A DNA stretch of 64,000 nt from Heliopora coerulea. Its lineage: Eukaryota; Cnidaria; Anthozoa; Scleralcyonacea; Helioporidae. The notes beneath the pieces are model-generated. The model saw only the letters and a list, made by a program, of their open reading frames with translations. It did not search any database and was not told where the DNA came from. Location of the stretch: NCBI GenBank assembly GCA_030142905.1, contig JASJOG010000173.1, positions 248,001-312,000 on the forward strand. Direction: 5' to 3'. Position numbers and translations under genes: made by a program. Shown piece by piece: positions 38,300-64,000 of the stretch; the first letter of the stretch is position 1; each line of letters opens with the position of its first letter.

Positions 38300-38525
38300 C
38301 ATGGGTATTGGTATTTAGCATATACCTTTTCCACGCAATATCTAATTGGTTCATCTATCTCAGAATGTTCTACACTATTCACCTTCGAGCTAAGCAAGAG
38401 GGCGTCCAGTTTTGTTTAGTTATTGTAGAAGAACGTTTTTTAGTAAACAAAGTTGCCGTGCTAGGTAATAAAAAATTATTGGGTGAGGCTGAGTATGATA
38501 TCAAGAATTATCCAGGTCTTTGATA
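38300..38525. mobile_element. Family O repeat, partial copy 3
   Basis: GGGCGTCCAGTTTTGTTTAG, GTGCTAGGTAAT and GAGTATGATATCAAGAATTA match, in a different order, the copies at 45448 and 47613. Here the GGCGTCCAG block precedes the left half of the hairpin; in 47613 it follows the whole hairpin. Confidence 0.6.
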
Positions 38526-38595
38526 TATATACAGGTCTTTGATTGATAACAGTAATTTTTATTTACTGAACAAATTAACCTGTATAAATATGGAA

Positions 38596-38597
<2 letters not shown>

Positions 38598-38628
<31 letters not shown>

Positions 38629-38830
38629 AACTCGCACACCACCCAACTAAGGACAGTGGAAGGGGTCTTAGCCTGCTACGGGCTCCCAGCATCCCGCCAG
38701 GTAAGGCCGCAACAGACATTGCACATTTCAGGGAACTTGTGGGGTAAGGAAATTTTACCATTAATATGGATTTTTTATTATTATTACTATTATTATTATT
38801 ATTGCTATTATTATTATTACTATTATCCAG
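38598..38830 (-). mobile_element. Retroelement-like segment with ATT tracts
   Basis: Reverse-complement copy of 13860-14030, bracketed by ATT microsatellites at 38598-38627 and 38768-38825. The second tract is interrupted (TATTACTATTATT). No coding sequence remains. Confidence 0.6.
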
Positions 38831-39047
38831 ATTAAGGTCAATGTTATTTGCCGAAGCCGAAGGCTGAAGCGGACAACACTGACCGAGGAAGATAGGAAAA
38901 GGTTAAAGGGGAGCTTCATCATGATATTTCACCATGAAGGGGACTATGAAATCGAAGTGGAACACTGGGCATTCTGATAAATAAGCTCTAAAGCTTCGCA
39001 AGAATTTCTCGTTCATTTCAAGTGAGTTAAAGTCAAAGACTGCTCCA

Positions 39048-39160
39048 AGTTGACTGGATAGCACAAGTGGTAAATTGGCGCTATGTAACTCAAGAGTTCA
39101 AATTCCGCCCGAGTTAACACATTTTCCGTTAACTTTTGCAGTGTAACGTATTCATGAAAT
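39048..39160 (+). mobile_element. tRNA-derived SINE-like repeat, copy 1
   Basis: AGTTGACTGGATAGCACAAG then TGGTA, GAGTTCAAATTCCGC and the tail GTTAACTTTTGCAGTGTA align with the copy at 40645. Boxes A and B are degraded. Confidence 0.5.
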
Positions 39161-39244
39161 ATTTTCTTTGCCTCTATAGCGAGCCGATACCACCGTTACA
39201 CATGTCGACTTGTAGTTTTTCGCCGACTCTCGGAATAGTTGTCA

Positions 39245-39547
39245 TCATGAAACTCTTGCAACGAATATCTTTCTCGAATCGATAAAAATGATCTGCTTTA
39301 TTACCTTCGGGATTAATTTAAATTCCGCAAGCTTGATGCGTGTTTGAAGAGCCTTTCTAAGGATGTTAAAGAAATCCTTTGTCATACTATTTGATAACTT
39401 GTCTTTTCCTCCATGAATTGGGGTACACGCCATTGTATGATCATACAGTTGTCCAATGCCACACGGTCGAACATTTGTTGTGAACAAATTTTGAAACATT
39501 TGAAAGAAACAGACTCGAGTTTTGTTGTGTTTTGCATGGCTCAACAT
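39245..39547 (-). other. Unrecognised 100-codon open frame
   Basis: A minus-strand frame beginning with an ATG (MLSHAKHNKTRVCFFQMFQN) and containing GKDKLSNSMTKDFFNILRKA. It has even codon composition and no low complexity, but I see no family motif and no splice context. It could be a small gene, a decayed exon or chance. Confidence 0.2.
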
Positions 39548-40132
39548 TTATCGGCAACAAATATTGAAAGTCATTAATTAACGAATGTTTGTCGAATTCG
39601 TCTTATATGCCTGCCTTTTGGGGATGAAACTGCTTATCGAAGTTTACAAATTTGGTTTATTTTCATTACGTTTCGACAAACAAAATAATTTCCAGAAAAA
39701 ACCCATCGGTCGATAATAATTAAAAAAAAACTAAAAAAAAAACTTGATACCAATCAATCGTACAATTGACCAACCAAACATACCTGTACGTTGGCCTTAC
39801 TTGAAGGTTTACGTCTTCTTTAGTAGCACCTCGTGAAATAAAAGTAAAGGAATCATTCATGGACATATATATATATTGGCCCTCTTTGGGCATTCGACCT
39901 CAGCTGACGCTTGTCGTTGAATAAATATTTTCGACATATGTTGATTGCATTTGAAATTCACTTGCCCCAAATTTGGTTTTGCGGTCAAACTCATTAATTA
40001 AACTTTTACAGGCTCTTATCAACTGATGCCGCTACATTGAACAACGCACTTCGGCCAGCTGTGGTCCACTGATGATATTTGGGGTTGTGCAAGGAAGGAA
40101 CGGATGGTAAGAGGTCTTCACGTTGACTCATT

Positions 40133-40450
40133 CCTCGTCCACTCTAATCCGTTTTCGTATGAAACGCAACTCTTTTAATCCGTTTTAGCCTTCGTCTACA
40201 CTAAGCTGCAACTTTTCGAAAACGCTCTCAAGAGTGGAAATTTTTGAAAACGCCGTTTTCCTGTTGTCGTGTAGATAGCGAAAAAGGATTTGAAAACGCT
40301 GACGTCATGATCAACATATGACCTTCTTTCCAATTCCCTAGGGCTATTATGACTTGGGTGATTCAGCATTACCACGTCGTCAGCCGTTTCGGTGTGGACG
40401 TTGAAAACGATTTAAAGACGCTTTAGTGTGGACGGAAAACTTTTCGATGG
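40133..40450. mobile_element. MITE with CGTCCACACTAATCCG termini, copy 1 (truncated)
   Basis: Left CCTCGTCCACTCTAATCCGT then TTTCGTATG; the distal end AGTGTGGACGGAAAACTTTT corresponds to an internal position of the longer copy at 55217, so about 40 terminal bases are missing. Shared interior: GAAAACGCCGTTTTCCTGTT, CGCTGACGTCATGA, AACATATGACCTTC. Confidence 0.75.
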
Positions 40451-40644
40451 CCTCACAGCATCATGGCGGGTAATGAGAAAAAGAAGCAAACTAAGTTTCT
40501 TCATACACTTGCTGTTTCTTCGTGTATTTGTGATGTCGCTGAACAGCTTAACTGAAGCTGCACATCCTCACGGATATTGAGCGTTAAGTTGTCTCGAGAA
40601 TCTCTCGTGTACTTAAACATGGATAAAACGCACATACTGTTCCC

Positions 40645-40770
40645 AGTTGACTCGATAGCTTAATTGGTAGGGCAGCGGTCCGGTAACCCAAAGATGCGAG
40701 TTTGAACCCGCTCTAGTCAACTTTTCCAGTTGACTTTAGCAGTGTAGGTCAATTAATGAAAGATTCTCAG
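40645..40770 (+). mobile_element. tRNA-derived SINE-like repeat, copy 2
   Basis: tRNA-like head at about 40650-40719: acceptor-like GACTCGA/TCTAGTC (one mismatch), A box TAGCTTAATTGGTAGGGC, loop CCGGTAA, B box GAGTTTGAACCC. It is followed by a tail (TTTCCAGTTGACTTTAGCAG) shared with 39048. The anticodon-position triplet would be GGT (Thr), but the anticodon stem does not pair well, so a functional tRNA gene is not claimed. Confidence 0.6.
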
Positions 40771-42206
40771 TGTTCATGTTCATCCTCAGGGTATACACTG
40801 AAGATGATTCTGAAATGAAGCTTGCATGATTGCGCAACATGGTTCTGTCGGGAACTTTGACTTCATTTTTGCTTGTAGAGCATGAAAACGTCATCATCTC
40901 GACCCTTTGGTTAATTCTTGGGAACTTGGTTGAGGAATGAGGGAAAATTTTTTTATTGCGCATTTAAACGTTACGGTTGTAGTATGAAGTGTCTATTTAT
41001 AGTGGAAAATCCTTTCAGCTATCTGAGCTGGTCTTCCTAGAGGTCCGGTAAAGGCCATCCCTCATGGGTCCAGTGTTACTGCAGGAGGAAACCTGAGTAC
41101 CTGGAGAAAACCTGCGATGTTTGGTAAAGTCAAACTGGACAACACTCCTCCCACATGTAACCAAAGTAACTTTAATCTGACTGCACAGAGCCGGAATCGA
41201 ACCCTAGTCACAGTGGCGAGAGACACGTGTACTCGTATCGTTCGTTCTGGTGTATCCGATTTACTCACTTGGGGTCTTCTGGACCGTATTGCTACATTTG
41301 CGAGCGAATCAAAAACAGGCACTGTGCCATTGAGACAATATTACGTACTCCAGAAGGAACAACCGTTTACGACAAACGTGTCGTGTAAATGCCGGGTTGT
41401 TTTACAAATACTTTACAAATGCGCTTTGTTTATATTGCAATTTGACGTATGGAATACAAGTGAAACCTCTTAAATCACATGGAGATGTTCGGGTTACTAA
41501 AACGCCGACAGTTCTGATTTAATTCTTTACCCACACCTTCCATGTCAACAAGCCAGGTCCTCGCAACTGTTTCATGAATTTCAAACTAGCATTTAAAGTA
41601 GAGTCATTGTGCAAATATGCTGATGCCAAATAAACACTTACTCCACATACGTAATCATTCACGCCCGAAACCGTGCTGTCTTATAGCCAGCTGAGCTGAG
41701 CAGGAGCTAAGCGCGGTACCAAGCAATGTTTAACAACGATACCTAACAAAACATTCACCGCAGGGATTAAAGACTGAAACAGCTGTTAATCAGTATTTAC
41801 AACGCGAATAGAAGTGTTTATGGAGTTTAATAACTCGAAAGCGCAGCAGCTTCAAAAACGATGGTCATTGCAATCTTAATGAAATTGAAATAAGTAGACG
41901 TGGTCTGGGGGTTGACTTTCTACTGTAATTTCATTCATGATTTTGCGAATACCGGTTGACTGGAATGTGAAGAAGAAAAGCTAAAAAAAAATAACAACGC
42001 TCGATGCTAATTACGGTGATCATTTTACATAACATTCCATGTCCCTTAGTGTAGTCGTTAAGTAAGACGCTCGTCTTGGCACGTTTTATCAGATACAAAA
42101 AGCTCTTGCAAGTGATCAAATTCGTCCAGCCAACTGGAATATATACCAACTGAATACTAATGAGCTTTAAAGTATGATTTACAGGAACAACAAAGAGAAC
42201 AAAATA

Positions 42207-42670
42207 CAGTGGTTCCTCGATTATCCGTACCTCGGTTATCCGAACCTCGATTATCCGAACGCCATTTGAGTTCAGAAAAAAAAATTAATTGAACATGTTT
42301 CATTCATCCCGAAAGAAATCGCCACACTTGAACATGCAAATAATCAATTTAACATTACGTTTTGAAGTCGTTACGTTTTTTCGAAGAATTAAATTCAGTT
42401 GAAGTGATATACAGACACGTTGATGATATACAGACACTGCGCAAAATGTTGTGTTCCAGTCGTGTATTGCTGATTCACAACCGTTTTCACGTCCGTATAC
42501 ACCTGTTACACGGACTTAACAGACCAATAACAGTCTGTATACCAAACATTTTGCACAGCGACAATAAACTTAAGGTTTTGAGTAAAATTCGATTATCCGG
42601 TATTTTGGCTCAACCGAACGGTTTTTCAAATCGCCGTGCACAAGGCGTTCGGATAAACGAGGAACAACTG
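42207..42670. mobile_element. Tigger/pogo-like terminal inverted repeat element
   Basis: Left CAGTGGTTCCTCGATTATCC, with the block repeated (ACCTCGGTTATCCGAACCTC); right CGGATAAACGAGGAACAACT then G. CAGT..CCTCGATTATCCG ends are the established signature of Tigger/pogo elements of the Tc1/mariner superfamily, which insert at TA. The left flank is TA; the right flank is TG, so the duplication is degraded. Nested inner inverted repeats are present (GCGCAAAATGTTGTGTTCCA near 42439, CCAAACATTTTGCACAGCG near 42542). It is non-autonomous, with no DDE transposase. Confidence 0.75.
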
Positions 42671-43081
42671 TGCTCTTTTCATGCATCATCGATCAACGTT
42701 GCCTCAAGTTTGTCTCACTTTGTTTGTCCTATGTTTATTTTTCTTGTTTTGGCACTGTAGTAAGTTAGCATGAGCCACGTGCATCAAATTTTCATACCTG
42801 CAAATGTTTAATCGAGTATTCAAAACCATGTGTTTTTCACAGCCTAATGTCCAGATGCTCATTAATATTACAAGTCGCAAAAAAACTTGGTCAGTCACTT
42901 TAACAAAATTTGAAGATAAAAGAATTGGAGTTATAAACACGAGACCTTTCTCACTTACACAAAACCTCCGTAACAGAGTAAGTTTACATAAAGAACAGAT
43001 TAATCATGAACAATATAGACATCTTCCAGGTAAGGTAGATGAACGATCTTCAAGCTCGATACTCAGAAAATTATTTCTGAG

Positions 43082-43155
43082 CCCCAGACGGGGATCGAAC
43101 CGGCAACCTTCTGATGACCGGTTAGACGCTCTAACCATTGAGCTACCGAGACTCA
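43082..43155 (-). mobile_element. tRNA-like core of tRNA-headed repeat, copy 2
   Basis: Minus strand: GAGTCTCGGTAGCTCAATGG, TTAGAGCGTC, loop CCGGTCA, GCCGGTTCGATCCCCGTC. It can be drawn as a cloverleaf with a wobble-rich acceptor stem. The flank on the plus-strand left (GGTAGATGAACGATCTTCAA) matches copies 1 and 3, so this is a dispersed repeat rather than a lone tRNA gene. Confidence 0.65.
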
Positions 43156-44068
43156 GATGAAACTCAGACCGAGACTCACATGAAACCGCTAACCGTATAT
43201 TTGAAACCGTAATGTACAATCGTAATGAAACTGTACCTCTACCGTTATCGTGCGAACAGGTTCGCACCGTAATATTTTGATACCGGTGTAATTTCGTACC
43301 GATATCGTGTGAACGGTGTCTTATCGCCCAGAAGATTCATTTCCAGCCACTTAATTGTCCTACGTTGTAAAGTTTCAATGGGAAACGTAATTATTCTAAA
43401 TATAAGCCGTTTAAAATCTCCATGTTTTTCATCTTGTTATAGAACGTTTTGATATATCGGTGATCGCGATTGTTGAGATTGTTTTGAGCACGGTTTTCAT
43501 ATGATCGCTGCGATTAATGGGTTAATTTTTTGAAAGATTGAGACGGTCACCGCGATTGCCTCGATGAAGGGGTTGTATTGAATTAGTGTAAGTATTGGGT
43601 TTAAGCTGCATGTATTCGAAGTCGTTTTAGTTCTATATTTTCTGAAATTGTCGATGGCCAGGGATTTTAATGTAGATGCAGTTACCAGGAACATGATCAT
43701 AAGATGAACGTGGGTATCTGGAATGATATATAAAGAACAAAGTCATCAAAACATGAAAACACAACAGAAATTATAGCCATCGAGATATAGAGTTTCGTAC
43801 GTCAGGGTGACATGGAGAGAATATTTCACGAGTTAACCAATGGTTAATTTGGTTAATTCATGAAATATTCTTTTCGGAGTTAATACGTAATACTTTACAT
43901 AACCACTTAGGATTCCAAATATATGGTTACAGATAAAATTCAATTTGAATAACAAATCACAAAGGAGAAATAAAGGATAATGATTCCATAGAAATTTATC
44001 TCAGTTCAACAACAAGTTTGCCATTGTGGAGAACACATCCAGGCAAACAAAAAAACGGTTTCAATATA

Positions 44069-63413
<19,345 letters not shown>

Positions 63414-64000
63414 GTAAACTCGAAGTGCCTTAATACAGTTTCCCGGGGGAAAAAAAGAGAATGTAAATTCGGGACCCAAAAGCATTCATACAAATATTTA
63501 AGGAGAATAAAACTAAGTGTTTTATATAAAAGAATAGGCCGTGAATCGAAAACTATAATGAACCCTATCTGGGCTGGTAGGGGAAGAATCGCCCTCCCAG
63601 CTTTCCTAGAAACAAAAATTGTCCAGCCCAGACCAGATAGGGATGATGGGAACGTCTAGTGCTTGCTGCAACAACAGTAACGTTTCAAAATGGTGCCCAG
63701 TTACTGTTCAATGTAATTTGATTCGATGGAGTTCGGTGACCAGGGTTTCTTTCCTTAAAACTTTACTTAGTGGAGCTTGTGGGATATTCAGGGAGCGAAT
63801 ATTCTTTTTAGGGGGCTTTGAATTAAGATAATCAAGGTAATAATTGTGACAAAATGTCTTCATTAGAAAAATTTTTTCATAACAAAAATGCCTTCTAGAC
63901 CTTAAAATCTTGTTCTGAGAAACAGAAACTTGGTTTAAGGAAATATTTTCTTTAAAACAAGAAGAAAAATTCTTCTAGTCCTTTCTAGGAGATTCATATC
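63414..64000. other. GH31 intron 20 (partial)
   Basis: Begins gtaaac after TTCAG. It contains an imperfect inverted pair (CCCTATCTGGGCTGG at 63564 and CCAGCCCAGACCAGATAGGG near 63623) and no further recognisable exon before the window ends. Confidence 0.6.

Noticed and set aside
40645..40721. A functional tRNA-Thr gene
   Set aside because: A and B boxes are good, but the anticodon stem pairs poorly and a related copy with the same tail exists at 39048, so it fits a SINE better.
42362..42760. 132-codon frame inside the Tigger-like element, tested as a transposase remnant
   Set aside because: No DDE or HTH-like motif; it spans an internal inverted repeat and runs past the element's end.

Overview
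This is a eukaryotic nuclear window. Its genes are split by GT-AG introns, and it is AT-rich and packed with microsatellites and short inverted-repeat transposons. Gene content fits an invertebrate animal: a nuclear pore subunit, a GPN-loop GTPase, DHFR, an ANKRD34-like ankyrin protein and a trefoil/GH31 alpha-glucosidase. The style of the dispersed repeats (CATAGGCGTAGGAA and GTCCACACTAATCCG termini) reminds me of stony-coral or other anthozoan genomes. That placement is inference from memory, and I cannot name the species.

Layout. (1) 0.2-1.8 kb, + strand: the last exons of a NUP85-like gene. (2) 5.1-8.0 kb, + strand: a complete three-exon GPN3. (3) 9.8-11.4 kb, - strand: DHFR, five exons identified, final exon not located; it converges on GPN3. 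(4) 16.3-17.9 kb, - strand: a single-exon ANKRD34-like gene. (5) About 18-44 kb: a gene-poor stretch with no recognisable intact gene. It holds many foldback elements, a non-autonomous hAT-like element with a perfect 8-bp target duplication, a Tigger/pogo-like relic, tRNA-headed repeats, a 3-kb field of degenerate tandem repeats, and two relics of an unrecognised protein-coding family. (6) 44.1-63.4 kb and onward, + strand: a GH31 alpha-glucosidase with an N-terminal trefoil domain. Twenty exons can be joined in frame; the C-terminal roughly 100-150 residues lie beyond the window. Its introns carry most of the remaining repeats.

The genes do not form a shared pathway. NUP85, GPN3 and DHFR are compact housekeeping genes. 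The glucosidase would act on maltose or glycogen-type glucans in the secretory, lysosomal or digestive compartment. I found no CRISPR array, intact rRNA gene, confident functional tRNA or intact transposase ORF. The strongest second-look items are: families of inverted-repeat elements recurring across the window, including one with a tRNA-like core inside terminal inverted repeats; a near-perfect 193-bp hairpin at 12.6 kb; two inferred GC-AG introns and a trefoil lacking one disulfide pair in the glucosidase; and the unknown protein family at 32 and 36 kb.
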